Under the pieces are notes generated by a model that was not told where the DNA came from, ran no database searches, and saw only the letters and a program-made list of their open reading frames with translations. Below are positions 1-16,939 of a stretch of 64,000 bases of DNA, one piece after another. Within the stretch, counting starts at the first letter, position 1. Each line of letters begins with the position of its first letter. This DNA comes from Eriocheir sinensis. Its lineage: Eukaryota; Arthropoda; Malacostraca; Decapoda; Varunidae. The stretch covers positions 248,001-312,000 of the forward strand of contig NW_026111747.1 in NCBI RefSeq assembly GCF_024679095.1, written 5' to 3'. Made by a program: the position numbers and the translations under genes.

Positions 1-1896
1 GTATTCGTATATATTTTGATACAAATTTTATACAAATTCATGTTAATTAATGTGTATTTGTATATATATTTTCATACAAATTTATATTATTTTATGTGTA
101 TTTTTTCATATATTTCATTACAAATTTACCTTATTTTATGTTTATTTTGTATATTTATTTCATTCAATTTTAAATTATTTTATGTGTATATTTGTATTTG
201 TATTTAGGTTATTTTATGTGTATTTTGTATATATATTTTCATCCAAAATTACATTATTATATTGGTATTTTCTTAATTTAATTCGATACGAATTTAGATT
301 ATTTTATAGGTATTTTGTATACATAATTTTATGCTAATTTATATTATCTAATGTGTGTTTTGTATATATATTTTTATGCAAATTTATTTTATGTTCATTT
401 TTGTACATATATTTTTATAGAAATTTGCGTTATTTTATGTATATAGTTTTATATAAATTAACCTTATTTTATGTGCATTTTGTATATTTATATTTATACA
501 AATACACATTCTTTTATTGCTATATTGTTTATTTATATTTATACGAATTTACATTATTTTATGTGTATTTTGTATACATTTTTTTATACGTATTTACTTA
601 ATTTTATGTGTATTTTGTATATGTATTTTTATAGAAATCTACGTTATTTTATATGTATTCGCATATATATTTTGAAACAAATTTACATTATTTTATACGT
701 ATTTTGCATATCTATTTCAATACAAATTTACCTTATTGTATGTGCATTTTGTATATTTATTTTGATACAAATTCAAATATTTTATATTTATTTTGGTATC
801 AATAATTTAAAAAAAAATGCGTTATTTTATAGGTATTTTGCATCTTAATTTTCATACAAATTTACATTATTTTATTAATATTCTGTGTATATATTTTGAT
901 ACGATTTTACATTATTCTATTTGTGTTTTGTATATATTTTTTTTATACATATTTACATTATTTAATGTGTATTTTGTATATATGTTTCATACAAATTTAC
1001 GCTATTATATGTGTATTTGTTTATATATTTTCTTTCAAATTTACATTATTTTATGTGTATTTTGTATATGTATTTCAATAGAAATTAACCTAATTTTATG
1101 TGTATTTTGTATATTTCTTTTCATACAAATTTAAATTATTTTTGTGCATTTTTGTATATAGTTTTATACAAATTTAGGTTATTTTATGTACGCATTTACA
1201 TTATTTAATGTGTGTTTTGTATATATATTTTTATCCAAAGTTAATTTATTTTACGTTCATTTTTTGACATATATTTATATAAAAATAAGCGTTATTTTAT
1301 ATGTATTTGTATATGTTTTCTCATACAAATTTGCATTATTTTATTGCTATTTTGTTTATTTAGTTTGATACGAATTACATGATTATATGTGTATTTTGTA
1401 CATATTTTTTATACGTATGTACATTACTTAATGTGTATTTTGTTTATATATTTCTAAACAAATTTACGTTATTATATGTATTTTTATAAATATTTTGATA
1501 CAAATTTACATTATTTTATGTATTTTGTACCTCATTTTATGTGTATTTTGTATATATATTTTTATAGAAATCTACGTTATTTTATGTGTATTCGTATATA
1601 TATTTTGAAACGAATTTACATTGTTTTATATGTATTTTGCATATCTATTTCAATACAAATTTACCTTATTGTATGTGTTTTTTGTATATTTATTTTAATA
1701 CAAATTTAATTTTTTGATGTGTATTTTGGTATATATATTTTTATAAATAAAAAAAAATGCGTTATATAATGGGTATTTTGCTTCTTTATTTTCATACAAA
1801 TTTACATTATTTTATTAATATTCTGTGTATGTATTTTGATACGATTTTACATTATTCTATTTGTGTTTTGTACATATTTTTTTATACAAATTTACG
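1..1896 (+). repeat. 45-bp satellite array, block 1 (+)
   Basis: Forward-oriented monomers fill the block without a gene. Positions 1-815 hold a distinctive run of variants (including a 'TTTGTATTTGTATTTAGG' monomer near 187 and an 'ATCCAAAATTACATT' monomer near 241). From about 815 the HOR chain beginning 'AAAATGCGTTATTTTAT' starts. About the first 1.5 kb is matched in reverse complement at 23,945-25,460. The block ends in a T-run at about 1,886-1,896, where orientation flips. Confidence 0.85.
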
Positions 1897-2537
1897 TTTT
1901 TTTTTTAAATTATTGATACCAAAATACACATAAAATATTTCAATTTGTATTAAAATAAATATACAAAATGCACATACAATAAGGTAAATTTGTATTGAAA
2001 TAGATATGCAAAATACATATAAAATAATGTAAATTTGTTTCAAAATATATATACGAATACACAGAAAATAACGTAGATTTCTATTAAAATACATATACAA
2101 AATACATATAAAATTAAGTAAATACGTATAAAAAAATGTATAAAAAATACACATAAAATAATGTAAATTCGTATAAATGTAAATAAACATTATACCAATA
2201 AAAGAATGTGTATTTGTATAAATATAAATATACAAAATGCACATAAGATAACGTAAATATATATAAAACTATATACATAAAATAACGCAAATTTATATAA
2301 AAATATATGTACAAAAATGATCATAAAATAAATTTGCATAAAAATATATATACAAAACTCACATTTGATAATGTAAATGAGTATAAAAATATGTATAGAA
2401 AATACCTATGAAATAATCTAAATTCGTATCGAATTAAATTAAGAAAATACCAATAAAATAATGTAATTTTGGATGAAAATATAAATACAAAATACACATA
2501 AAATAACCTTAATACCAATACAAATATACACATAAAA
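1897..2537 (-). repeat. 45-bp satellite array, block 2 (-)
   Basis: Reverse-oriented monomers ('CAAAATACACATAAAAT' phase). The block is a diverged reverse-complement copy of about 180-815, so 1-2,537 is itself a large imperfect hairpin. Together with block 3 it is the reverse complement of 19,005-20,430, including the junction at 2,537. Confidence 0.85.
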
Positions 2538-3310
2538 TATTGTATTTTGTATATACATTTCAATTCAAATTTAGCTTATTTTATCTGTATTTTGTATGTC
2601 TATTTTCATACGAATTTAATTACTTCTGCGTATTTTTGTATAGTTTTATACAAATTTACGTTATTTTATGTGTATTTTGTATATTTATATTTATACAAAT
2701 ACACATTCTTTTATTGGTATTTTGTTTATTTATTTTGATACTAATTTACGTTATTTTATGTGTATTTTGTATACATTTTCTTATACGTATTTATTTCATT
2801 TTATGTGTATTTTGTATATATATTTTTATACAAATCTACGTTATTTTATGTGTATTCGTATATATATTTTGAAACAAATTTACATTGTTTTATATGTATT
2901 TTGCATATCTATTTCAATACAGATTTACCTTACTGTATGTGTATTTTGTATATTTATTTTAATACAAATTAATTTTTTCATGTGTATTTTGGTATATATA
3001 TTTTTATAAAAAATGTGTTATTTAATGGGTATTTTGCATCTTTATTTTCATACAAATTTACATTGTTTTATTAATATTCTGTGTATTTATTCTGATACGA
3101 TTTTACATTATTCTATTTGTGTTTTGTATATATTTTTTTATACATATTTACATTATTTAATGTGTATTTTGTATATTTTAAAACAAATTTACGTTATTTT
3201 ATGCGCATCTGTTAAAATATTTTGATACAAATTTACATTATTTTATGTATTTTGTATATATATTTCAATACTAATTTAGTTTATTTTATGTATATTTTGT
3301 ATATCTATTT
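2538..3310 (+). repeat. 45-bp satellite array, block 3 (+)
   Basis: Forward monomers forming a module that recurs in reverse at 19,011-19,786, 23,176-23,945 and 36,867-37,660, and partly forward at 47,273-47,820. It contains the HOR run from the 'TCTGTGTATTTTTGTATATAG' monomer (2,624) through the 'AAATGTGTTATTTAATGGG' monomer (3,009). Confidence 0.85.
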
Positions 3311-4905
<1,595 letters not shown>

Positions 4906-7900
4906 ATGTGTATTTTGTATATTTATTTTCATACAAATTGAAATTATTTTTGTTTATTTTTTTATATATTTTCAAACAAATTTTCGTTATTTTATGTGTA
5001 TTTTGTATATTTATTTTTTCTACAAATATACTTTCTTTTATCTGAATTTTGTTTATTGAATTTGAAACGAATTTACCATATTTTGTATATCTATTTTAAC
5101 AAAAATTAAAATACTTCTGTGTATTTTTGTATATAGTTTTATATAAATTTACGTTATTTTATGTGTATTTTGTATATTTATATTTATACAAATACACATT
5201 CTTTTATTGGTTTTTTGTATATTTATTTTGATACGAGTTTACATTATTTTATGTGTATTTTGTATACATATTTTTATACGTATTTACTTCATTTTATGTG
5301 TATTTTGTATATATATTTTTATAGAAATCTACGTTATTTTATGTGTATTCGTATATATATTTTGAAACAAATTTACAATGTTTTATATGTATTTTGCATA
5401 TCTATTAAATACAAATTTACCTTATTGTATGTGTTTTTTATATATTTATTTTAATTCAAATTTAATTTTTTTATGTGTATTTTGGTATATATATTTTTAT
5501 AAATAAAAAAAATGCGTTATTTTATGGGTATTTTGCCTCTTTATTTTCATACAAATTTACATTATTTTATTAATATTCTGTGTATTTATTTTGATACGAT
5601 TTTACATTATTCTATTTGTGTTTTGTATATATTTTTTTATACAAATTTACGTTATTTTAAGTGTATTTGTTTATGTCTTTTCATTCAAATTTACATTATT
5701 TTATGTGTATTTTGAATATGTATTTCAATACAAATTTACCTAATTTTATGTGTATTTTGTATATTTATTTTCATACAAATTTAAAATATTTTTGTGTATT
5801 TTTGTATATAGTTTGATACAAATTTAGGTTATTTTATGTGTATTTTGTATATCTATTTTCATACAAATACACATTCTTTTATTGATATTTTGTTTATTTA
5901 TTTTGACGCGAATTTACAGTATTTAATGTGTATTTTGTATATATATTTTTATACGTATTTACATCATTTCATGTGTATTTTGTATATATATTTCTATAGA
6001 AATCTACGTTATATTATGTGTATTCGTATATAGATTTGTATGAGTAAACGTGTATGTTGCATATTTTTTCAATACAAATTTACCTTATTATATACGCATT
6101 TTGTACATTAATTTTAATACAAATTTAATTATTCGATATGTATTTTTGTATCTGTATTTTTATAAACATATTCTTTATTTTTTGGGTATTTTGCATCTTT
6201 ATTTTCATACAAATTTACATTATTTTATTGATATTCTGCTCATTCATTTTGATAAGAATTGACATTATTCTATGTGTATTTTGTATATATTTTTCATACA
6301 AATTTACGTTATTTTATATGTATTTGTTTATATATTTTGACACAAATTTACAATATTTTATGGGTATTTTGTATATACATTTCAAAAGAAATTTACCTAG
6401 TTTTATGTGTATTTTGTATATCTATTTTCATACAAACTCAAATTATTTCTCTGTATTTTTGTATATATTTTAATACAAATTTTAGTTATGTTATGTGTAT
6501 TTTTTAAATTTATTTGCATTCAAATATATATTATTTTATTGGTGTTTTGTTGATTTATATTGATACGAATTTACATTATTTTATATTTACTTCGTATATA
6601 TATTTTTATACGCTTTTCCATTATTTAATATTTATTTTGAATATATATTTTTATACAAATTCATGGTATTTTATGTGTATTTGTACATATATTTTCATAT
6701 AAATTTACATTATTTTATGTGTATTTTGTACATATATTTTATTACAAATCTACCTTATTTTATGCTTATTTTGTATGTGTATTTTGTATATTTATATTTA
6801 TCCAAATACACATTCTTTTATTGGTATTTTGTTTATTTATTTTAATTCGAATTTACATTATTTTATGTGTATTTTGAATACATTTTTTTATACCTATTTA
6901 CTTAATTTTATGTGTATTTTGTATATATATTTTTATAGAAATCTACGTTTTTTTATTTGTATTCGTATATATATTTTGAAACAAATTTACATTGATTTAT
7001 GTGTATTTTTGCATTTCTCTTTCAATACAAATTTACCTTATTGTATGTGCATTTTGTATATTTATTTCAATACAAATTTAAATATTTTATGTGTATTTTG
7101 GTATATATATTTTTATAAGAAATGCGCTATTTTATGGGAATTTTGCATCTTTATTTTCATACAAATTTACATTATTTTATTAATATTTGGTGTATTTATT
7201 TTGATACGATTTTACATTATTCTATTTGTTTTTTATATATACTTTTTTATACATATTTACATTATTTAATGTGTATCTTGCATATATATTTTATACTATT
7301 TTATTATCTATTATCTATTTTCATACAAATACACATTCTTTTCATGATATTTTGTTTATTTATTTTGACACGAATTTACATTATTTGATATGTATTTTGT
7401 ATATATATTTTTATACGTATTTACATAATTTCATATGTGTTTTGTATATATATTTCTATAGAAATCTACTTTATTTTATGTGTATTCGTATATATATTTT
7501 GAAACAAATTTACATTGTTTTATATGTATTTATGAATATCTTTTTTAATACAAATTTACCTTACTGTATATGCATTTTGTTTATTTATTTCAATACAAAT
7601 TTAAATATTTTATGTGTATTTTGGTATATATATTTTTATAAAAAATGCGATAATTTTTGGGAATTTTGCATCTTTATTTTCATACAAATTTACATTATTT
7701 TATTGATATTCTGTGTATTTATTTTGATACGATTTTACATTATTCTATTTGTTTTTTGTATATATTTCTTTATTCGCATTTACATTATTTAATGTGTATC
7801 TTGCATATATATTTTATACAAATTTACGTTATTTTAAGTGTATTTGTTTATATATTTTCATTCAAATTTACATTTATTTTAATTCGAAATTACATTATTT

Positions 7901-9078
7901 TATGTCTATTTTGTATACATTTTTTTTATACGTATTTACTTAATTTTATATGTATTTTGTATATATATTTTTATAGAAATCTACGTTTTTTTATTTGTAT
8001 TCGTATATATATTTTGAAACAAATTTACATTGTTTTATATGTATTTTTGCATATCTCTTTCAATACAAATTTACCTTATTGTATGTGCATTTTGTATATT
8101 TATTTCAATGCAAATTTAAATATTTTATGTGTATTTTGGTATTTATATTTTTATAAGAAATGCGCTATTTTATGGGAATTTTGCATCTTTATTTTCATAC
8201 AAATTTACATCATTTTATTAATATTCGGTGTATTTATTTTGATACGATGTTACATTATTCTATTTGTTTTTTGTATATACTTTTTTATACATATTCACAT
8301 TACTTAATGTGTATCTTGCATATATATTTTATACAAATTTATTATCTATTATCTATTTTCATACAAATACACATTCTTTTCATGATATTTTGTTTATTTA
8401 TTTTGACACGAATTTACATTATTTGATATGTATTTTGTATATATATTTTTATACGTATTTACGTGTATTTTGTATATATATTTTTATAAAATCTACGTTA
8501 TTTTATGTGTATTCGTATATATATTTTGAAACAAATTTATATTGTTTTATATGTATTTTGCATATCTATTTCAATACAGATTTACCTTATTGTATGTGTA
8601 TTTTGTATATTTATTTTAATACAAATTATTTTTTTCATGTGTATTTTGGTATATATATTTTTATAAAAAATGCGTTATTTAATGGGTATTTTGCATCTTT
8701 ATTTTCATACAAATTTACATTGTTTTATTAATATTCTGTGTATTTATTTTGATACGATTCTACATAATTCTATTTGTGTTTAAATGTATTTAAATACAAA
8801 TTTAACTAATTATATTTGTATTTTGTATATCTATTTTCATACAAATTGAAATTTTTTGTTGTTGTTTTTTTGTATATATTTTTATTCAAATTTTCGTAAT
8901 TTTATGTGTATTTTGTATATTTATTTTCCTACAAATATTCGTTCTTTTATCGGAGTTTTCTTTATTTATTTTGATACGAATTTTCATTTTTTAGGTGTAT
9001 TTGATATATATATTTTTATATTTATTTACATAATTTTATATGTATTTTGAATATATATTTTCATAGAAATTTACTCTA
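4906..9078 (+). repeat. 45-bp satellite array, block 5 (+), longest forward run in the first half
   Basis: About 4.2 kb of forward monomers. Positions 5,117-5,790 hold a clean 15-monomer HOR cycle. Positions 6,037-6,925 match 15,373-16,257 closely. Positions 7,122-8,672 hold three consecutive short cycles of about 0.52 kb, of which the first and third are nearest relatives. Positions 6,921-6,936 are a forward counterpart of the retroelement's pre-insertion site. No gene is seen. Confidence 0.85.
7122..8672 (+). repeat. Three tandem short-cycle HOR units of about 0.52 kb
   Basis: The 'ATGCG' monomer that marks the start of a cycle recurs at about 7,122, 7,645, 8,160 and 8,671, giving three units of 511-523 bp. 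The first and third share the variant 'TTATTATCTATTATCTATTTTC' junction region (about 7,305 and 8,340), while the middle one follows a different monomer path. The same cycle length recurs at 17,932-18,452, 22,107-22,621, 49,556-50,080 and 53,273-53,796. Confidence 0.75.
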
Positions 9079-9742
9079 TATGTATATACAAAAAAACACA
9101 AAAATAATTTAAATTTGTATGAAGATAAATATACAAAATACACATAAAATTAGGTAAATTTGTATTGAAATACATATACAAAATACACATAAAATAATGT
9201 AAATTTGAATGAAATTATATAAACAAATACACTTAAAATAACGTTAATTTGTATAAATTATACATAAAAAATACACATTAAATAATGAAAATATGTATAA
9301 AAAAATATATACAAAACACAAATAGTATAATATAAAATCGTATCAAAATATATACACAGAATATTAATAAAATAATGTACATTTGTATGAAAACTAAGGT
9401 GCAAAATACCTATAAAATAACGCATTTTTTATAAAATTATATATACCAAAATACACATAAAGTATTTGAATTTGTATTAAAATAAATATTCAAAATGCAC
9501 ATACAATAAGGTAAATTTGTATTGAAATAGATATGCAAAAAACATATAAAACAATGTAAATTTGTTTCAAAATATATATGCGAATACACATAAAATAACG
9601 TAGATTTCTATAAAAATATATATACAAAATACACATAAAATTAGGTAAATACGTATAAAAAAATGAAAACAAAATACGCATAAAATAATATAAACTCGAA
9701 ACAAAATAAATAAACAAAATACCAATAAAAGAATGTGTATTT
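9079..9742 (-). repeat. 45-bp satellite array, block 6 (-)
   Basis: Reverse monomers. The junction into this block (about 9,060-9,110) and the flanks from about 8,790 to 9,480 are the reverse complement of about 28,930-29,590. The block returns to forward orientation within 'GTGTATTTGTTCTGTGTATT' at about 9,735. Confidence 0.82.
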
Positions 9743-11952
9743 GTTCTGTGTATTTTTGTATATAGTTTTATACAAATTTACGATATTTTATGTGTATTTT
9801 GTATATTTATATTTATACAAATACACTTTCTTTTATTGGTATTTTGTTTATTTATTTTGATACGATTTTTATGTGTATTTTGTATTCATTTTTTTATACG
9901 TATTTACCTCATTTTATGTGTATTTTGTATATATTTTTATGGAAATCAACGTTATTTTATGTGTATTCGTATATATATTTTGAAACAAATTTACATTGTT
10001 TTATATGTATTTTGCATATCTATTTCAATACAAATTTACCTTACAGTATGTGCATTTTTTATATTTATTTTAATACAAATTTTAATATTTTACGTGTATT
10101 TTGGTATATATATTTTTATAAAAAAAATGCGTTATTTTATGGCTATTTTGCATCTTTATTTTCATACAAATTTACATTATTTAATCAATATTCTGTGTAT
10201 TTATTTTGATACGATTTTACATTATTCTATTTGTGTTTTGTATATATTTTTTTATACATATTTACATTATTTAATTAGTATTTTGTATATATATATGATA
10301 CAAATTTACGTTATTTTAAGTGCATATGTTTATATATTTTCATTCAAATATCCATTATTTTATATGTATTTTGTATATGTATTTCAATACAAATTTACCT
10401 AATTTTATGTGTATTTTGTATATTTATTTTCATACAAATTTAAATTATTTTTGAGTATTTTTGTATATTGTTTTATACAAACTTAGGTTATTTTATGAGT
10501 ATTTTGTATATCTATTTTCATACAAATACACATTTTTTTATTGATATTTTGTTAATTTATTTTGACGAGAATTTAAATTATTTAATGTGTATTTTGTATA
10601 TATATATTTTTATACGTATTTACATCATTTCATGTGCATTTTGTATATTTATTTCTATAGAAATCTACGTTATTTTATGTGTATTCGTATATAGATTTTT
10701 AAACAAATTTACGCTTTAATGTGCATTTTGTATATTTTTTCAATACAAATTTACCTTATTGTACGTTCATTTTGTATATTAATTTTAATACAAATTTAAT
10801 AATTCTATATGTATTTTAAAAAAAATGCTTTATTTTATGGGTATTTTGCATCTTTATTTTCAGACAAAATTACATTATTTTATTGATATTCTGTGTATTT
10901 ATTTTGATACGATTTTACATTATTCTATGTGTATTTTGTATATATTTTTCATTTAATTTAGCTTATTTTATGTGTATTTTGTATATCTATTTATTTTAAT
11001 ACAAAATCAAATATTTCATGTTTTTTCGTATATATATTTTTATAAAAAATGCGTTATTTTATGTGTATTTTGCATCTTAATTTTCATACAAATTTACATT
11101 TTTTTATTAATATTTTCTGTATTTATTTTGATACGATTTTACATTATTTTATTTGTGTTTTGTATATATTTTTTTATACATATTTACATTATTTAATGTG
11201 TTTTTTGTATATATATTTGATACAAATTTACGTTATTTTAAGTCTATATGTTTATATATTTTCATTCATATTTACATTATTTTATGTGTATTTTGTATAT
11301 GTATTTCAATACAAATTTACATAAAAATATATGTTTTTTGAATATTTATTTTCATACAAGTTTAAATTATTTTTGTGTATTTTTGTTTAGAGTTTTATAC
11401 AAATTTAGGTTATTTTATGTGTATTTTGTATATCTATTTTCATACAAATACACATTCTTTTCATGATATTTTGTTTATTTATTTTGACACGAATTAACAT
11501 TATTTAATGTGTATTTTGTATATATATTTTTATACGTATTTACATTATTTCAAGTGTATTTTGTATATATATTTCTATAGAAATCTGCGTTATTTTATGT
11601 GTATTCGTATATATATTTTGAAACAAATTTACATTGTTTTATGTGTATTTTGCATATTTTTTCAATACAAATTTACCTTATTGTATGTGCATTTTGTATA
11701 TTAATTTTAATACAAATTTGATTAATCTATGTGTATTTTTGTATATTTATTTTTATAAAAATATGCTTTATTTTATGGGTATTTTGCATCTTTATTTTCA
11801 TACAAATTTACATTATTTTATTGTTATTCTGTGTATTTATTTTGATATGATTTTACATTATTCTATGTGTATTTTGTATATATATTTTATATAAAATGTA
11901 TTTGTTTTCATTTCATACAAATCTACCTTATTTTATGTGTCTTTTGTACATG
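9743..11952 (+). repeat. 45-bp satellite array, block 7 (+)
   Basis: Forward monomers. Positions 9,745-10,730 carry a module with a shortened 'GATACGATTTTTATGTG' monomer (about 9,858). That module recurs near 41.5-42.4, 50.85-51.7 and 56.3-56.8 kb, and in reverse at 35.4-36.2 kb. Positions 10,950-11,955 are the reverse complement of about 26,015-27,000. Confidence 0.85.
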
Positions 11953-12985
11953 TATACACATAAAATATTTAAATTTGTATTGAAATAAATATACAAAATG
12001 CACATACAATAAGGTAAACTTCTATTGAAAGAGATATGCAAAAATACATATAAAACAATGTAAATTTGTTTCAAAATATATATACGAATACACATAAAAT
12101 AACGTAGATTTCAATAAAAATATATATACAAAATACGCATAAAATTAGGTAAATACGTATAAAAAAATGTAAACAAAATACACATAAAATAATGTAAATT
12201 CGAAACAAAATAAATAAACAAAATACCAATAAAAGAATGTGTATTTGTATAAATATAAATGTACAAAATACACATACAAAATAAACATATAATAAGGTAA
12301 ATTTGTAATGAAATATATGTACAAAATACACATAAAATAATGTAAATTTATATGAAAATATATATACAAATACACATAAAATACCATGAATTTGTATAAA
12401 ATTATATATTCAAAATAAATATTAAATAATGTAAATGCGTATAAAAATATATATAAAAAGTACATATAAAATAATGTAAATTCGTATCAAAATAAATCAA
12501 CAAAATACCAATAAAATAATATATATTTGAATGAAAATAGATTTACAAAATACACATAACATAACTAAAATTTGTATTGAAATATATACAAAAATACATA
12601 AAAATAATTTGAGTTTGTATGAAAAAAGATATTCAAAATACACATAAAACTAGGTAAATTTTTTTTTAAATATATATCCAAAATACCCATAAAACATTGT
12701 AAATTTGTGTCAAAATACATATAAAATGACTTAAAGTAACGTAAATATGTATCAAATATATATACAAAAAACACATTAAATAATGTAAATATGTATAAAA
12801 AAATATATACAAAACATAAATAAAATAATGTAAAATCGTATCAAAATAAATACAGAAAATATTAATAAAATAATGTAAATTTGTATGAAAATTAAGATGC
12901 AAAATACCCATAAAATAACGCATTTTTTATAAAAATATATATACGAAAAAACATAAAATATTTGATTTTGTATTAAAATAAATAG
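11953..12985 (-). repeat. 45-bp satellite array, block 8 (-)
   Basis: Reverse monomers beginning just after the near-palindrome 'TGTACATGTATACACAT' (about 11,945). With the start of block 9 it forms the reverse complement of about 48,160-49,550, including the inversion junction at 12,985. Confidence 0.83.
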
Positions 12986-13932
12986 ATATACATTCTTTAA
13001 TTGGTATTTTGTTTATTTATTTTGTTTCGAATTTACATTATTTTATGAGTATTTTGTTTACATTTTTTTTATACGTATTTACTTAATTTTATGTGTATTT
13101 TGTATATATATTTTTATAGAAATCTACGTTATTTTTTGTGTATTCGTATATATATTTTGAAACAAATTTACATTGTTTTATATGTATTTTTGCATATCTC
13201 TTTCAATAGAAGTTTACCTTATTGTATGTGCATTTTGTATATTTATTTCAATACAAATTTAAATATTTTATGTGTATTTTGGTATATATATTTTTATAAG
13301 AAATGCGCTATTTGATGGGAATTTTGCACCTTTATTTTCACACAAATTTACATTATTTTATTATTACTCGGTGTATTTATTTTGATACGATTTTACATTA
13401 ATCTATTTGTTTTTTTTTTATATTTTTTTTTTATACATATTTACATTATTTAATGTGAATCTTGCATATATATTACATACAAATTTATTATCTATTATTT
13501 ATTTTCATACAAATACACATTCTTTTCATGATATTTTGTTTATTTATTTTGTCACGAATTTACATTACTTAATATGTATTTTATATATATATATTTTTAT
13601 ACGTATTTACATAATTTCATGTGTATTTTGTATATATATTTCTATAGAAATCTACGTTATTTTATGTGTATTCGTATATATATTTTGAAACAAATTTACA
13701 CTGTTTTATTTGTATTTTTTTTTTCAATACAAATTTACCTTATTGTATGTGTGCATTTTGTATATTAATTTTAATACAAATTTAATTATTCTATGTGTAT
13801 TTTTGTATATGTATTTAAAAAAAAAATGCTTTATCTTATGGGTATTTTGCATCTTTATTTTCATACAAATTTAAATTATTTTATTGATATTCTGTGTACT
13901 TATTTTGATACGATTTTACATTATTCTATGTA
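12986..13932 (+). repeat. 45-bp satellite array, block 9 (+)
   Basis: Forward monomers carrying the 'GCGCTATTTGATGGGAATTT' variant at about 13,305. The block ends in an A-run at about 13,936 where orientation flips. Confidence 0.83.
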
Positions 13933-15372
13933 TAACAAAAAAAAATACAGAATACACAAAAATAGATATGCAAAATACATATAAACAATGTAAATTTGTT
14001 TCAAAATATATATACGAATACACATGAAATAAGGTAGATTTCTATAAAAATATATATACAAAATAACCTAAAATTAAGTAAATACGTATAAAAAATGTAT
14101 ACAAAATACACATAAAATAATGTAAATTAGTATCAAAATAAATAAACAAAATACCAATAAAAGAATGTGTATTTGTATAAATATATATATACAAAATACA
14201 CATTAAGTAATATAAATTTGTTTAAAACTATACAAAATACACATGAAATGACGTAAATACGTATAAAAATATATATTCAAAATACATATTAAATAATGTA
14301 AATTCGCGTCAAAATAAATAAACAAAATATCAATAAAAGAAGGTGTATTTGTATGAAAATAGATATACAAAATACACATAAAATAACCTAAATTTGCATC
14401 AAACTATATACAAAAATACACAAAAATATTTTAAATTTGTATGAAAATAAATATACAAAATACACATAAAATTAGGTAAATTTGTATTGAAATACATTCA
14501 CAAAATACACATAAAATAATGTAAATTTGAATGAAAATACATAAACAAATACACTTAAAATAACGTAAATATGTATAAAAAAAATATGTACAAAACACAA
14601 ATAGAATAATGTAAAATCGTATCAAAATAAATACACAGAATATTAATAAAATAATGTAAATTTGTATGAAAATAAAGAAGCAAAATACCCATAAAATAAC
14701 GCATTTTTTTTTATTTATAAAAATATATATACCAAAATACACATCAAAAAATTAAATTTGTATTAAAATAAATATACAAAAAACACATACAATAAGATAA
14801 ATTTGTATTGAAATAGATATGCAAAATACATATAAAACAATGTAAATTTGTTTCAAAATATATATACGAATACACATAAAATAACGTAGATTTCTATAAA
14901 AATATATATACAAAATAGACATAAAATGATGTAAATACGTATAAAAAAATGTATTCAAAATACAGATATAATTATGTAAACTCGTATCAAAATAAATAAA
15001 CAAAATACTAATAAAAGAATGTGAATTTCTATGAATATAAATATACAAAATACACATAAAATAACGTAAATTTATATAAAACTATATACAAAAATACACA
15101 GAAGTAATTAAATTTGTTTGAAAATATATACAAAATACACACGAAATAAGCTAAATTTGAATTGAAATATATATACAAAATACATGAAATAAAGTAAATT
15201 TGTATCAAAATATTTATACAAATACACATATAATAACGTAATGAAAATATATAAACAAAATACACATTAAATAATGTAAATACGTATAAAAAAATATGTA
15301 CAAAATACATATATAATCATGTAATTCGTATCAAAATAAATAAACAAAATACCAATAAAATAATATAAATTT
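13933..15372 (-). repeat. 45-bp satellite array, block 10 (-)
   Basis: Reverse monomers in HOR order. Roughly 14,300-15,372 is the reverse complement of the forward parts of the tandem unit at 31.1-32.3 and 33.0-34.2 kb. The junction at 15,372 ('GTATGAGTAAACGTGTATG') is the reverse complement of the junctions at 31,098 and 33,003. Confidence 0.84.
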
Positions 15373-16538
<1,166 letters not shown>

Positions 16539-16539
16539 G

Positions 16540-16809
16540 ATGGCACGGACAAAACTGACTAGGCGCTTAACATGCCACCTACAAAATGGTGCTATCAAGA
16601 ACCATTACACAGTCAAGCACAAGGAAACCTTAGCACGCAGCCACCAAGAAGATTCAACGAAAATACTTGACAAGGAAACTGACCCACGCCGACTGTTGTT
16701 CCTGGAAGCCCTCTACATTGAAGATCTAGGGCCAACGATGAACACTCAAGCCCAAGATCTGCAAATCTTACCAACGCAGAAGAGAAGTAGCAGAAAAAAC
16801 AACACCTAG
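16540..16809 (+). pseudogene. C-terminal part of a Penelope-like GIY-YIG endonuclease domain
   Basis: An 89-codon open frame ending TAG, most likely the tail of a PLE polyprotein (reverse transcriptase followed by GIY-YIG endonuclease, which nicks target DNA for reverse transcription). Residues 5-17 ([13 protein letters not shown]) look like the segment with the conserved catalytic arginine. Residues 52-70 include [15 protein letters not shown], with the expected glutamate at 56 and asparagine at 68. Arg8 and Glu56 are 48 apart, which agrees with the spacing I recall for the family. The GIY and YIG strands that should come first are missing, because the frame begins right after the junction with the inverted 5' scrap (16,538). 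The ATG at 16,540 is probably not a real start. No internal stops or frameshifts are seen, so the copy may be fairly young. Family assignment rests on remembered motifs, not a search. Confidence 0.7.
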
Positions 16810-16939
16810 ACACCTGCGCAGCGAGGGACGCCGCGCAGCATTTACCGCGCTACTTGTACACGCCACACCGGCCAATCACAAGCCAGAACGCGCATATAAA
16901 AGGAGCAACCCAGACGACCCAGCTCCATTCAGCCTGAAG
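16810..16939 (+). promoter_or_regulatory. PLE pseudo-LTR promoter-like region
   Basis: Directly downstream of the endonuclease stop. It is GC-rich up to about 16,880, with a CCAAT pentamer at 16,872-16,876, a TATAAAA box at 16,895-16,901, and an initiator-like TTCAGCC with its A at 16,931, about 36 bp below the TATA start. The order and spacing fit an RNA polymerase II promoter. In PLEs the pseudo-LTR carries the promoter, so position and content agree. If active, it would transcribe the frame at 16,940 and then read into the (TA)n tract and satellite. Confidence 0.55.

Noticed and set aside
7657..8307. A 216-residue open frame that looks like a multi-pass membrane protein
   Set aside because: The Tyr/Ile/Phe richness comes from T-rich monomers. 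Equivalent frames occur in every block with the strand of the block.
16613..16813. Minus-strand open frame of 66 codons inside the PLE
   Set aside because: It lies antisense to the endonuclease frame, which has the recognisable motifs.
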